A model generated the notes under the pieces. The model ran no database searches. It worked only from the letters and a program-made list of their open reading frames with translations, and was not told where the DNA came from. The position numbers were made by a program, and so were the translations under genes. From Roseomonas genomospecies 6 (GTDB taxonomy: Bacteria > Pseudomonadota > Alphaproteobacteria > Azospirillales > Azospirillaceae): a stretch of 64,000 nt of DNA. Below are positions 45,584 to 56,490 of the stretch, piece by piece. Every line of letters begins with the position of its first letter. The first letter of the stretch is position 1. The DNA lies in assembly GCF_008365375.1 (NCBI RefSeq), contig NZ_QOKW01000005.1, forward strand, positions 248,001 through 312,000, given 5' to 3'.

Positions 45584-45908
45584 CCGCTGGTCCGTGGTGG
45601 TCCTTCCATTTCCCTTCACCGATCTCGACACGGCCAAGCGACGGCCCGTGCTGGTTCTCTCATCGGAAGAGTTTCAGCGGACCCATGAGCACATCCTGTG
45701 CGGCATGATCACGAGCGCCACCCACAGCGCGTGGCCTTCGGATGTGGACTTGACCGGCTATGCCGAGGCCGGCCTGAAGAAGCCTTGCAAGTTCCGCTGT
45801 AAGATTTTTACGCTCCAGGACGATCTGGTGCTCTATCGCCTCGGCATGTTGGCCGAAGCGGATCGGCTGGCCGTCACGGCGATGACGTCCGACCTGCTGC
45901 CTCGGTAG
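45573..45908 (+). CDS. MazF/PemK-family toxin (mRNA endoribonuclease)
   Basis: 111 residues: WSVVVLPFPFTDLDTAKRRP, then VLVLSSEEF, is the start of the PemK/MazF barrel, with Arg23-Pro24 and ITSATHSAWPSDV near 47 as the conserved Thr/Ser segment. CKFRCKIFTLQDDLV follows near 80. It is expected to cleave mRNA unless bound by the antitoxin. Cleavage specificity cannot be read. A terminator for the opposite gene lies directly after. Confidence 0.85.
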   Translation: MIFDRWSVVVLPFPFTDLDTAKRRPVLVLSSEEFQRTHEHILCGMITSATHSAWPSDVDLTGYAEAGLKKPCKFRCKIFTLQDDLVLYRLGMLAEADRLAVTAMTSDLLPR

Positions 45909-45923
45909 GCCGTTCTCTTCCCA

Positions 45924-45958
45924 AGAAAAAGCCGGAACCCTTGCGGGTCCCGGCCTTG
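45924..45958 (-). terminator. Rho-independent terminator of the alkene reductase gene
   Basis: On the minus strand, AAGGCCGGGACCCGCAAGGG pairs with the following TTCCGGCTT, then TTTTTCTTG. It ends convergent transcription from the reductase and possibly the toxin gene. Confidence 0.8.
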
Positions 45959-45998
45959 AGGTGCGGGGATCGGGGGCAATCCCCGCGGGGGAGAGGGA

Positions 45999-47102
45999 TC
46001 AGGCGTCGGCCGTTTCCAGCGCCGGATAGTCGGTGTAGCCGCGGGCGTCGCCGCCGTAGTAGCTGGCCTTGTCCGGCGTGTTCAGCGCCGCGTTGCGGCG
46101 GAAGCGCTCCGGCAGGTCCGGGTTGGCGATGAAGGGCTCGCCGAAGCTCACCGCGTCCGCCGCACCGGCGGCGATGGCCGCCTCGGCTTGCTCCTTGCTG
46201 TAGCCGCCGTTGATGATGAAGGGGCCCTTGAAGATCCGGCGCAGCTCCGCCGCGAGGTGCGGGGCGCCTTCCGGCGGCGCCATGTGGTGGCCCGGCTGGC
46301 CTTCGATGACGTGCAGGAAGGCGAGGCCGTAGGGGTTCAGCGCCTCCACGACGTGGGTGTAGAGCGCGCGGGGATCGCTGTCCGCCATGTCGTTGAAGGT
46401 GCCGGTCGGCGACAGCCGCAGGCCGACACGGCCCGCGCCGACGGCGGTGGTCACCGCGTCCAGGATCTCCAGGAGGAAGCGCGCCCGGTTCTCCACGCCG
46501 CCGCCATAGCGGTCGGTGCGCTTGTTGCTGCGGTCGCGCAGGAACTGGTCGATCAGATAGCCGTTGGCGCCGTGGATCTCCACGCCGTCCAGGCCGGCAT
46601 CGAACACCGCGCGCTTGGCGGCGTCGGCGAAGGCCTTGACCAGACCGGGGATCTCGTCGGTCTCAAGGGCGCGCGGCGTGGGGAAGGGCACCAGGCCCTT
46701 GCTGGTGTAGGACTGGCCGGCGGCGGCGATGGCCGAGGGAGCGACCGGCAGGGCGCCGTTCGGCTGGAATTCCGTGTGGGAGATGCGCCCGACGTGCCAG
46801 AGCTGCGCGGCGATCAGCCCGCCCTTGGCATGGACCTCCTCCGCGATGCGGCGCCAGGCGAGCGTCTGCGCGTCGGTGTGGATGCCCGGCGTGCTGGGAT
46901 ATCCCTGACCCGTGGCCGAAACCTGCGTCGCCTCGGTGATGATGAGGCCGGCGGACGCGCGCTGCCCGTAATAGTCGGCCATCAGCGGCGTGGGGACGTT
47001 GCCTTCGCCCGCGCGGCTGCGGGTCATCGGCGCCATGACGACGCGGTTCGGCAGTTCCATGGAGCCAAGACGCAGCGGCGTGAACAGGTCGGCGGTGGTC
47101 AT
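45999..47102 (-). CDS. Old Yellow Enzyme-family alkene reductase (NemA-like)
   Basis: FMN-dependent NAD(P)H reductase of 367 residues for activated alkenes, quinones or nitro compounds. TIM barrel with LFTPLRLGSMELPNRVVMAP at the start, PMTRSRA near 26, GQRASAGLIITEATQVSATG near 47, catalytic HGANGYLIDQFLRDRSN near 182 (His/Asn pair), TDRYGGGVENRARF and GEPFIANPDLPERF near 327. The ATG at 47102 is the family start. It is divergent from a TetR gene with two operators between, so it is probably induced by an electrophile. Confidence 0.94.
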   Translation of the reverse strand: MTTADLFTPLRLGSMELPNRVVMAPMTRSRAGEGNVPTPLMADYYGQRASAGLIITEATQVSATGQGYPSTPGIHTDAQTLAWRRIAEEVHAKGGLIAAQLWHVGRISHTEFQPNGALPVAPSAIAAAGQSYTSKGLVPFPTPRALETDEIPGLVKAFADAAKRAVFDAGLDGVEIHGANGYLIDQFLRDRSNKRTDRYGGGVENRARFLLEILDAVTTAVGAGRVGLRLSPTGTFNDMADSDPRALYTHVVEALNPYGLAFLHVIEGQPGHHMAPPEGAPHLAAELRRIFKGPFIINGGYSKEQAEAAIAAGAADAVSFGEPFIANPDLPERFRRNAALNTPDKASYYGGDARGYTDYPALETADA

Positions 47103-47191
47103 GATGCGGTTGCCCTCTCGATTCAAAATCGGGTTCCGAAGCTGGAGGCCCAAAGTCGGCTTCCGGGGTTCCGCGGGTTGGGCGGCGCCCG

Positions 47192-47259
47192 GTATGTATG
47201 TGCGTACATACTTACTGCTTCGAGCGGGCTTGTCAAGTATGCGCGTGCATACCTATTAT
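47192..47259. promoter_or_regulatory. Divergent promoter region with two TetR-type operators
   Basis: Operator 1 is GTATGTA-N6-TACATAC (47192-47211); operator 2 is GTATGC-N4-GCATAC (47237-47252). Their centres are 43 bases apart, about four helical turns. A rightward promoter TTGTCA (47230-47235), 18-base spacer, TATTAT (47254-47259) has operator 2 inside its spacer. A leftward TTGACA overlaps it (47236-47231). Confidence 0.8.
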
Positions 47260-47317
47260 CAATTCAGCCGCCATATCGGCCGCCATAGGGATCGGCGGCC
47301 TGTTCGAGGGCCTTATC

Positions 47318-47989
47318 GTGGATGACTCCGTTCCCAAGACCGACGACCCGACCGTCGATGACGGCTGCTGCGCCGCCGGACCCGACGCGCCCGCCCGCAA
47401 GCGCGATCGCGAGGCGACCAAGGGCGCCCTGCTGGACGCTGCCAAGATGGTGTTCGCCGAACGCGGCTTCGACGCCGCGACGACGCGCGACATCGCCGGG
47501 CGCGCGGGCGTGAACGAGCAGTTGATCCAGCGCTATTTCTCGGGAAAGGCCGGGCTGCTGCTGGCCGTGGTGGAACGCTACGGGCGGGAGGAGGGTAGCG
47601 GCTGCGTCCTGCCGCCGCCCGGCGACGATCTGGAGGAGGAGTTGGCGGCTTTCCTGCTGCACCAGCTCCGCCACGCCTGGAAGTGCCGCGACTTCACGCG
47701 GGTGATGCTCGCCCGCGCGCTGGTCGATCCGGACATCGCGAACGAGATGGCCCGCACCCTGTCGGAAAGCCGCATCCCCTGCCTGCTCGGCCGGCTGGAA
47801 ATCTTCCGCGCGCGGGGAGCCATCGCGCCCGACGCCGACCTCGCCAACGTCGCGGCGGGCATCGCCACGCTCAGCTTCGGGTTGGGCTTCCTGGATCAGG
47901 TGGTGTTCGGGCGCTGCCCGAACCGGGTCAACGAGGTGGTGCGAACGCTGGCCCACACCATGGCCCACGGCCTTGCGCCGCGGGCCTGA
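47318..47989 (+). CDS. TetR-family repressor
   Basis: 223 residues. After a 25-residue acidic leader comes the TetR helix-turn-helix: ATKGALLDAAKMVFAERGFD near 33, then AATTRDIAGRAGVNEQLIQR and YFSGKAGLL. The ligand-binding half is helical (LLHQLRHAWKCRDFTRVMLA). The GTG at 47318 with GAGGG seven bases before is chosen because it lies downstream of the promoter. Very probably represses itself and the divergent reductase. Confidence 0.9.
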   Translation: MDDSVPKTDDPTVDDGCCAAGPDAPARKRDREATKGALLDAAKMVFAERGFDAATTRDIAGRAGVNEQLIQRYFSGKAGLLLAVVERYGREEGSGCVLPPPGDDLEEELAAFLLHQLRHAWKCRDFTRVMLARALVDPDIANEMARTLSESRIPCLLGRLEIFRARGAIAPDADLANVAAGIATLSFGLGFLDQVVFGRCPNRVNEVVRTLAHTMAHGLAPRA

Positions 47990-47998
47990 CGGCCATCG

Positions 47999-48973
47999 TC
48001 AGTCCCCCCGGCAGGCGGCGGCGCGGGCCTGCTCGGCGCGGGCTTCGGCGCGGGCCGCCCGGTGGGTGAACAGAGCGTCCGCCGAATAGAGCGCCAGCGC
48101 CACCCAGATGCAGCCGAAGGCCAGGAGGTGGGACGAGGTGAAGGCCTCCCCATAGACCGCCACGCCCAGAAGCAACTGCCCGGTCGGGCCGATGTATTGC
48201 AGGATGCCGATGGTGGACAGTTTCAGCCGGGCGGCGCCGACCATGAACAGCACCAGCGGGATGGCCGTCACCGGTCCGGTCAGGATGATCAGCAGATCGG
48301 TGCCGAGGCCGTGCACGCCGAAATTCCCCGCCCCGTGGGCGCTCAACCACAGCAGATAGGCGATGGCCGGCGGCACCAGAAGCGCCGTTTCCACGAGCAG
48401 CCCGATCAGCGGGTCGATGGCCGCCTTCTTGCGCACCAGCGCGTAGACCCCGAAGGTCAACGCCAGCGACAGAGCCACCCAAGGAACCTCCCCGTAGGAC
48501 AGGACGAGGCTCAGGACGCCCGCCGTCGCGATCAGCACGGCCACGCCCTGCCGCTTCGACAGCCGTTCCTGGAGGAAGGCCATGCCCAACAGCACATTGA
48601 TGATCGGGTTGATGTAATAGCCAAGGCTCGACTGGATCATGTGGCCATTGGTGACGGCCCAGATGAAGATGGTCCAGTTGCTGCCGATCAGCGCCGTCGT
48701 CACCACGAAGACGCCCAGCCGCCGCCAGCTTCCCACCCCGCGCACGATGCCGGACAGGCCGCGCGTCGGCACCAGCCACAGCCCGACCAGCACCACGGTC
48801 CACAGCACCCGGTGGGCGACGATCTCCACCGCCCCGACGTTGCCGAGCTGCTTGAAGAAGACCGGCGCCACCAGCCCCCAGATCAGGAAAGCGGCCAGAG
48901 CGGCGGCGAAGCCCGTGGTGGCGGGGTTTCGCCCGTCGCCCTGCGGCATGGAAAGGGTTTGGTTTTGGGCCAT
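47999..48973 (-). CDS. rarD: EamA-family transporter RarD
   Basis: 324 residues with ten hydrophobic spans and two EamA halves. FLIWGLVAPVFFKQLGNVGA followed by VEIVAHRVLW near 25, SLGYYINPIINVLLGMAFLQ near 122 and LQYIGPTGQLLLGVAVYGE near 252 are RarD signatures. Substrate not known; E. coli RarD was linked to chloramphenicol sensitivity. The ATG at 48973 is chosen over an upstream ATG seven codons earlier. Confidence 0.87.
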   Translation of the reverse strand: MAQNQTLSMPQGDGRNPATTGFAAALAAFLIWGLVAPVFFKQLGNVGAVEIVAHRVLWTVVLVGLWLVPTRGLSGIVRGVGSWRRLGVFVVTTALIGSNWTIFIWAVTNGHMIQSSLGYYINPIINVLLGMAFLQERLSKRQGVAVLIATAGVLSLVLSYGEVPWVALSLALTFGVYALVRKKAAIDPLIGLLVETALLVPPAIAYLLWLSAHGAGNFGVHGLGTDLLIILTGPVTAIPLVLFMVGAARLKLSTIGILQYIGPTGQLLLGVAVYGEAFTSSHLLAFGCIWVALALYSADALFTHRAARAEARAEQARAAACRGD

Positions 48974-49072
48974 GATCCCCTTTACCATGCTCAAGAATTG
49001 GGCGATATGGGCGGTGCCTCATGCCCGCACTGCGCGCCGGGAATGCCGTAGATCGCGCAGGGGCTTTGCCGC

Positions 49073-49624
49073 TCAACCCCCTCCACCACCTCCACCGCTT
49101 CCACCGCCTCCGGAGCCGCTTCCGCTGCCCGTGGAACCCCCGCCGCCCGTGGAACCACTTGCTCCGCCCGTGGGTGCGCTGCCGGAGGGTGGTGCGCCGG
49201 AGGGGGAGACGCCTTGCGGCATCGGGCCGGACGAACCGGCGGACGAACCGGCGGACGAACCGGTGGACGAACCGGACATGCCGCGGCCCGACGGCGCGTT
49301 CCTGCCGACGCCTTCGCCGCGGACCAGTTCACGGGCCTCGCGCAGCCGGGTCACGCAGCCGTCCGGATCGCCCTTTCCGGCGGCGGACCGGGCCTCGCCC
49401 AGCAGGCCGCGCAGGCGGTCCTTCTGCTCTCCAGAGAGGGCGGTGGTGCTGCGCCCGCCGGCCATCGCCCTGTCCCCCATGAACAGATCGGAGAAGCGGG
49501 ACACCTCGTCGCGGCAGGCGGTCAACCGCTCCTGTTTCGGGACCGTGCCATCCTGGCCCTGCGCCTGGGCGGGAAGGGTCATCAAAGCCAGCAACGCCGC
49601 CGCTGGGAGCACACGCCTGTTCAT
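49073..49624 (-). CDS. Exported protein with Gly/Ser-rich C-terminus, hypothetical
   Basis: 183 residues. Signal peptide about 1-22 (MNRRVLPAAALLALMTLPAQA). A short helical domain follows, with two cysteines (LTACRDEVSRFSDLFM and DGCVTRLREARELV), then a low-complexity tail from about 115 with repeated SSAG (12-base tandem repeats, 49234-49280) ending in a run of glycines. No known family. The helical part could be periplasmic or cell-surface. Start ATG at 49624. Confidence 0.72.
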   Translation of the reverse strand: MNRRVLPAAALLALMTLPAQAQGQDGTVPKQERLTACRDEVSRFSDLFMGDRAMAGGRSTTALSGEQKDRLRGLLGEARSAAGKGDPDGCVTRLREARELVRGEGVGRNAPSGRGMSGSSTGSSAGSSAGSSGPMPQGVSPSGAPPSGSAPTGGASGSTGGGGSTGSGSGSGGGGSGGGGGGG

Positions 49625-49710
49625 GACCGGGCCTCCTGTGCCGTGCCGACACCTCCGCGAAATCGTCGTCAACGGAAACAGGCAGTGCGCGGCGGCGGTT
49701 CCGCCAAAGG

Positions 49711-49740
49711 AAAAGGGCCCCGCGGTGGCGGAGCCCTTTT
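49711..49740 (-). terminator. Rho-independent terminator of grxD
   Basis: On the minus strand AAAAGGGCTCCGC pairs with GCGGGGCCCTTTT, ending in a T-run, 25 bases after the grxD stop. Confidence 0.85.
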
Positions 49741-49764
49741 CGCTGCCTTGACGGGATCGGCGGG

Positions 49765-50106
49765 TCAGGCGTTGGCGCCCGTCGCGACACCCTTGTCGGT
49801 CAGCAGGGTCTGCAACTCGCCCGACTCGTACATCTCGCGCACGATGTCGCAGCCGCCGACCAGTTCGCCTTTCACGTAGAGCTGCGGGAAGGTCGGCCAG
49901 TTCGAATAGTCCTTCAGCCCCTGGCGCAGGCCCGGGTCCTCCAGGATGTTCACCCCCTTGAACTTCACGCCGACGGTGCTGAGCACCTGGACGACGGCGG
50001 CGGAGAAGCCGCACTGCGGGAAGACGGGCGTGCCCTTCATGTACAGCACGACATCGTTGCCCTTGATGTCCTGCTCGATGCGGTCCTTGACGTTCTGGTC
50101 AACCAT
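49765..50106 (-). CDS. grxD: Monothiol glutaredoxin GrxD (CGFS type)
   Basis: 113-residue iron-sulfur-cluster carrier. KGTPVFPQCGFSAAVVQVLS near residue 24 contains the single active Cys of CGFS. WPTFPQLYVKGELVGGCDIV near 70 is the glutathione site. Such proteins bridge a [2Fe-2S] cluster with glutathione or with BolA, and the bolA gene is directly upstream on the same strand. Confidence 0.96.
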   Translation of the reverse strand: MVDQNVKDRIEQDIKGNDVVLYMKGTPVFPQCGFSAAVVQVLSTVGVKFKGVNILEDPGLRQGLKDYSNWPTFPQLYVKGELVGGCDIVREMYESGELQTLLTDKGVATGANA

Positions 50107-50169
50107 GTCTCTCGACCTTCTTCCGATGTAATCGTGTCTTCGCTTGGGTGTCTTGGCTGGTGTGCCGTC

Positions 50170-50409
50170 TCACGCGCCTTCCGGCACGGCGGTCGTCAGG
50201 GCCAGCGCGTGCAGTTCGCCGCCCATCTTACCCTGAAGCGCGGCATAGACCATCTGATGCTGCTGCACGCGGGACTTTCCCTTGAAGGCCGCCGACGTGA
50301 CCAGCGCGGCGTAATGGTCGCCGTCGCCGCGCAGGTCGGCGATCTCCACCGTCGCGTCCGGAATGCCTTCCTTGATCAGCTTTTCGATCACCGCGGCTTC
50401 CATCGCCAT
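50170..50409 (-). CDS. bolA: BolA-family protein
   Basis: 79 residues. The class II KH-like fold has IKEGIPDATVEIADLRGDGD near 12 and FKGKSRVQQHQMVYAALQGK near 42; the conserved His of VQQHQMVY is a cluster ligand in Grx-BolA complexes. Several in-frame ATGs exist (50403, 50409, 50418), and 50409 is a compromise. Neighbouring grxD implies an iron-sulfur maturation or sensing role rather than the morphogene role of E. coli BolA. Confidence 0.92.
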   Translation of the reverse strand: MAMEAAVIEKLIKEGIPDATVEIADLRGDGDHYAALVTSAAFKGKSRVQQHQMVYAALQGKMGGELHALALTTAVPEGA

Positions 50410-50548
50410 GGCCGTCATCCCGTTCCGTCTCACCATGCCCTTGCGGGCCTCGCCGGTATAATTAGGCGGGGCGGCGAGGTTTGTCATCGGAGAAGCGACG
50501 ACATTCCGCGGTGCGAAGGGTTGGGGGCAAGACTCCGCCGCAAAACGA

Positions 50549-50580
50549 AAAAGCCGGGCGACGCTTCCGCCGCCCGGCCT
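50549..50580 (-). terminator. Rho-independent terminator of purL
   Basis: On the minus strand AGGCCGGGCG/CGCCCGGCTT followed by TTTTCG, 23 bases after the purL stop. It separates purL from bolA-grxD. Confidence 0.85.
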
Positions 50581-50602
50581 TCCGTTTCTCAACCGCGTCC
50601 GA

Positions 50603-52815
<2,213 letters not shown>

Positions 52816-52819
<4 letters not shown>

Positions 52820-53520
52820 GACAGGGCCTCCACCAGACCGTCGAACATGGGCTTGCCGTCGGTGTTGCCGTGGAAGGCGGACACCGCGTCCTCGGGGTGC
52901 GGCATCAGGCCGAGCACGGTGCGCTTGGCGTTGAAGATGCCGGCGATGTTGTCCAGCGAACCGTTCGGGTTCCAGTCGTTCGGATTCCAGCGCGGGTCGG
53001 CGCTGCCTTCGCCGCTGACGTAGCGGAAGGCCACCTGGCCCTCGCCGTCCAGCCGCTTCACCGTCTCCGCGTCGGTCCAGTAATTGCCGTCGCCGTGCGC
53101 CACGGGATAGCGGACGATTTGGCCCTTGCGGTACTTGGCCGTGAAGGGGCTGTCCGTGTTCTCCACCCGCAGATGCACGGTGCGGCAGATGAACTTCAGC
53201 TTGGCGTTGCGCATCAGCGCGCCGGGCAGCAGACCCGCCTCGGTGATGATCTGGAAGCCGTTGCAGATGCCGAGCACCCGCACGCCCTGATCGGCCCGCG
53301 CCTTGACCTCGCGCATGATCGGCGAGTGCGCCGCCATGGCGCCGGAGCGCAGATAGTCGCCATAGGAGAAGCCGCCCGGCACGAGGATGAGATCGACCTT
53401 GGGCAGTTCGGTGTCGCGGTGCCAGACCAGATGCGGCTTGGTTCCGCTGGCGGCCTCCAGCGCGGCGACGGCGTCGCGTTCGCGGTTGGAGCCGGGGAAA
53501 ACGATGACGGCGGCCTTCAT
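52816..53520 (-). CDS. purQ: Phosphoribosylformylglycinamidine synthase, glutaminase subunit PurQ
   Basis: Class I glutamine amidotransferase that supplies ammonia to PurL. 234 residues: [10 protein letters not shown] near 7, [17 protein letters not shown] near 48, nucleophile Cys in [20 protein letters not shown] near 88, and the His/Glu pair in LMPHPEDAV near 215. The ATG at 53520 is the family start. It is transcribed into purL. Confidence 0.97.
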
Positions 53521-53619
53521 GGGGCTTGGAAAATCCGGCGTCGTGGGGGGAACGGTTCGAGGCCGGACACTAAAGGCCCCGCCCCGGCAAAGCAAGGGCA
53601 AGGACCCCCAGTTTCTCCC

Positions 53620-54516
53620 TTATCGGCCCTGCGTCGGCGCTCCGGCAGCCTGTTCGCGCAGCCAGTCGGGGAAGGCGGGCGCCTCGGTGTGGCCGCGCTG
53701 GCGGCTTTCCAGCAGGTAATAGTGGCCGGACACCACCCCCTCGGCCCCCAGCGGGGCGGTCAGCCGTCCGGTGTCCAGCGGGCGTTCCACGAACAGCCGC
53801 GGCACGATGGCGACTCCCAGCCCGTCCTCCGCCGCCTGGATGGCGAAGTAGGTGTGATCGACCTCCATCCGGCTGCGGAAGGCGTCCAGCTCCAGCCCGT
53901 GCGCGGTGCTCCAGGCCGGCAGCAGGTCGGCGCGGGCGCGGATGGTGATGACCGTCCGGCGGGTCAGGTCGGCGGGGCTGCGCAGCGTCTCCAGCCCCGG
54001 CAGCGACGGGCTGCACACCGGCACGCAACGCTCGCGCATCAGAGGCAGCGGCTTCAGCCCGGCGAAATGGGCGGGGTCGCGGCGGATCGCGTAGTCAAAG
54101 GGGCGGCTGGTGTCGATGGGGCCGGGGGCGGTGGACAGCGACACCGCCAGCTCCGGGAAGCGCTGCTGGAACAGGGGCAGGCGCGGCAGCAGCCAGTGCA
54201 TGGCGAAGGTCGGGATGCAGTCCACCCGAAGCGTCCGCCGCCCGTCGCCGTCGAGAAGCGTGTCGGTCGCCTGCTGGATTTCGGTGAACAGGTCGGCGAT
54301 GCGCGTGAAGTAGCGCGCGCCGGCCTCGGTCAGCCGGACCTGCCGCTGGCTGCGGTCGAACAGGGAGATGCCGAGGAAGAGTTCCAGGCTGCGGATCTGG
54401 CGGCTGACCGCGCCGGGGGTGACGTTCAGCTCCTCCGCGGCGAGGCGGAAGCTGGAATGGCGGGCGGCGGCGACGAAGGCCCGCAGGGCGTTCAACGGCG
54501 GAAAGCGGGTGGACAT
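53620..54516 (-). CDS. LysR-family regulator, GcvA-like
   Basis: 298 residues. N-terminal winged HTH: PPLNALRAFVAAARHSSFRL then AAEELNVTPGAVSRQIRSLE (residues 5-45), the GcvA/AmpR subgroup pattern. LTEAGARYFTRIADLF follows, then an effector-binding domain (LRVDCIPTFAMHWLLPRLPL). It is divergent from an MFS transporter with about 100 bases between, which it probably controls. The ligand is unknown. Confidence 0.9.
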   Translation of the reverse strand: MSTRFPPLNALRAFVAAARHSSFRLAAEELNVTPGAVSRQIRSLELFLGISLFDRSQRQVRLTEAGARYFTRIADLFTEIQQATDTLLDGDGRRTLRVDCIPTFAMHWLLPRLPLFQQRFPELAVSLSTAPGPIDTSRPFDYAIRRDPAHFAGLKPLPLMRERCVPVCSPSLPGLETLRSPADLTRRTVITIRARADLLPAWSTAHGLELDAFRSRMEVDHTYFAIQAAEDGLGVAIVPRLFVERPLDTGRLTAPLGAEGVVSGHYYLLESRQRGHTEAPAFPDWLREQAAGAPTQGR

Positions 54517-54620
54517 CGGTTGAGTTTTTCTCACCAATCGGCGGAAGACAAGTCGTTTGTCCGCGCATGGGGACGCTGGCTAGGGTGGCGCCGGTTCCCG
54601 CGTTGTCTTCCCGGTCCCCC

Positions 54621-55796
54621 ATGTCGCACATCACCCGCCGGCTGGTCTGGTTCCTCGGCGTCTCGCAGCTCCTGTGCTGGGGGATTTCCTATTACCTGAT
54701 CGCCATTTTCGGAAACCCCATGGCCGCCGATCTGGGGCTGAGCCTGCCGGTCGCCTTCGGCGGTTTCACGGCGGCGCTGCTGGTCATGGGGGTGGTGTCG
54801 GGCAGCGTCGGGCGGGCCATCGACCGCTGGGGCGGGCGCCCGGTGATGGTCGTCGGCTCGCTGCTGACGGCGGCGGGATGCCTGGGGCTGGCGTCCTCCA
54901 CGGGGCTGGTGAGCTATTACGCCTCCTGGCTGGTGCTGGGGCTGGCCATGCGGGCGAGCCTGTACGAGGCGGCCTTCGCCGCCCTGGCCCGGCTGGGCGG
55001 CCCGCTGGCGCGGGTGCCGATCTCGCAGATCACGCTGCTGGGCGGGCTGGCCTCCACGGTCCTGTGGCCGGTGGGGCAGGCGATGGCCGACGCCTGGGGC
55101 TGGCGTGGCGCGCTGGTCGCCTACGCCGTCATCGCGCTGCTGACCATCCCGCTGCACGCCGCCATTCCGTCCGACCGCTATGTGCGTCCGCCGGCGCCCG
55201 CTGGAACGGAGCCCTCCGGGGCGGCGGACCCGGGGCGGCGGCGCTGGGTGGCGCCCGTGTTCTACATGGTGATGACCACGGTGGTGGGGGTGCTGACATC
55301 GGCCATGTCGGCGCACATGATCGGCATCCTGGTGGGGCTGGGGGCGGCGCCCGCGGCGGCGGTGTGGATTTCCACGGTCCGCGGAGTCGGCCAGTCCTCG
55401 GCCCGGCTGTGCGAGCTGCTGTCCGGCTCCCGCCTGCACCCCGCTTCCCTGGCGCTGATCGCCTGCGGCCTGCCGGTGCCCGGCTTCCTGATCGGGTTGT
55501 GGAGCGGGGACGCGGTGGCTGCGGGCGTCGCCTTCTCCCTGCTGTTCGGAGCGGGCGCCGGGCTGTCGACCATCGTGCGCGGCACGCTGCCGCTGGTGCT
55601 GTTCGACCCGCAGAGCTACGGCCGGACCGTCGGGCGGCTGCTGGTGCCCAGCTTCTACGCCGCCGCCCTGGCGCCGATGGGCTACGCGGTCATCATCGAG
55701 CGGGCGGGGGAGACGGCGGCGCTTCTGCTGTCGGCGGTGCTCGCGCTCGTGGCGGTGGGGGCGGCGGGCGTGCTGTGGGCCACCAGCCGCCGCTGA
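54621..55796 (+). CDS. MFS transporter
   Basis: 391 residues with 12 hydrophobic spans. The loop 2-3 motif appears as GRAIDRWGGRPVMVVGSLL near 72. The N-terminus LVWFLGVSQLLCWGISYYLI resembles the UhpC/OFA-like branch. The substrate is unknown; the divergent LysR gene suggests inducible expression. Start at the ATG 54621; an earlier in-frame ATG at 54567 gives a poor N-terminus. Confidence 0.88.
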   Translation: MSHITRRLVWFLGVSQLLCWGISYYLIAIFGNPMAADLGLSLPVAFGGFTAALLVMGVVSGSVGRAIDRWGGRPVMVVGSLLTAAGCLGLASSTGLVSYYASWLVLGLAMRASLYEAAFAALARLGGPLARVPISQITLLGGLASTVLWPVGQAMADAWGWRGALVAYAVIALLTIPLHAAIPSDRYVRPPAPAGTEPSGAADPGRRRWVAPVFYMVMTTVVGVLTSAMSAHMIGILVGLGAAPAAAVWISTVRGVGQSSARLCELLSGSRLHPASLALIACGLPVPGFLIGLWSGDAVAAGVAFSLLFGAGAGLSTIVRGTLPLVLFDPQSYGRTVGRLLVPSFYAAALAPMGYAVIIERAGETAALLLSAVLALVAVGAAGVLWATSRR

Positions 55797-55800
55797 GTCG

Positions 55801-56490
55801 TCAATCGCCGCCGTTCAGCCGCTTGTTCCAGTCCTCCACGCCCTGCGCCAGCCGGCGCTCGGCCAGGGTGCGCCAGGTCTGTGCCAGCACGGGCAGGGAG
55901 GCCATCTCGGCCAGCGCGTCACGGTTCAGCGTGTCCACATAGAGGACGTGCAGCAGCCGGGCGAGCGTCCATTGCGGGTAGGGGCGCTCCACCAGGGACA
56001 GCCGGTCGCCGGGGCCGATCACGCCGGGTTCCGGCACGCGATAGTACCAGCCGGTGCGCCCGGTGGTCTGGACGCGCTTGGCCATGTCGGGCACGGCGAA
56101 GCGGTGGTTCAGCTTCCAGCAGGGCTGGCGGGCCTGGGCGACCTCCAGCAGGGCGGTGCCGGCGCGGAAGCGGTCGCCGACGCAGACGTCCGACTCGGTC
56201 AGGCCCAGAGTGGCGATGTTCTCGCCGAAGGCGCCGGGCTGGCCGAGCAGCGGCACGTCTCCGCCCAACTCGTCCCGCCACGCCGTGTGGTGGTCCAGGG
56301 GATAGTGGTGGATGGCCTTGTCCGGCCCGCCATGGACGCGGCGGTCCGCCTGCTCGTCCTCCAGGAAGCCTTCGGGGCCGACCGGACGGGGGCCGTCCAC
56401 CGGGGACTTGGCGATGGCGCTGGTGCGCCCCGGCGGACCGAAGGCGGCGACCTTGCCGACGAGGACGGCGGTGATGGTGGTTTCGGTCAC
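55801..56490 (-). CDS. MOSC-domain protein, YiiM-like
   Basis: 229 residues. MOSC beta-barrel with GKVAAFGPPGRTSAIAKSPV near 12, VHGGPDKAIHHYPLDHH near 52, GAFGENIATLGLTESDVCVG near 87 and the conserved Cys in ARQPCWKLNHRF near 122. YiiM in E. coli reduces N-hydroxylated base analogues using molybdenum cofactor. The GTG start at 56490 overlaps the preceding glycosylase stop (GTGA), so a joint role in handling damaged bases is attractive but inferred. Confidence 0.88.
   Translation of the reverse strand: MTETTITAVLVGKVAAFGPPGRTSAIAKSPVDGPRPVGPEGFLEDEQADRRVHGGPDKAIHHYPLDHHTAWRDELGGDVPLLGQPGAFGENIATLGLTESDVCVGDRFRAGTALLEVAQARQPCWKLNHRFAVPDMAKRVQTTGRTGWYYRVPEPGVIGPGDRLSLVERPYPQWTLARLLHVLYVDTLNRDALAEMASLPVLAQTWRTLAERRLAQGVEDWNKRLNGGD

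Noticed and set aside
49230..49285. Tandem repeats as a CRISPR array
   Set aside because: Units are 12 bases with no spacers and lie inside a coding region.
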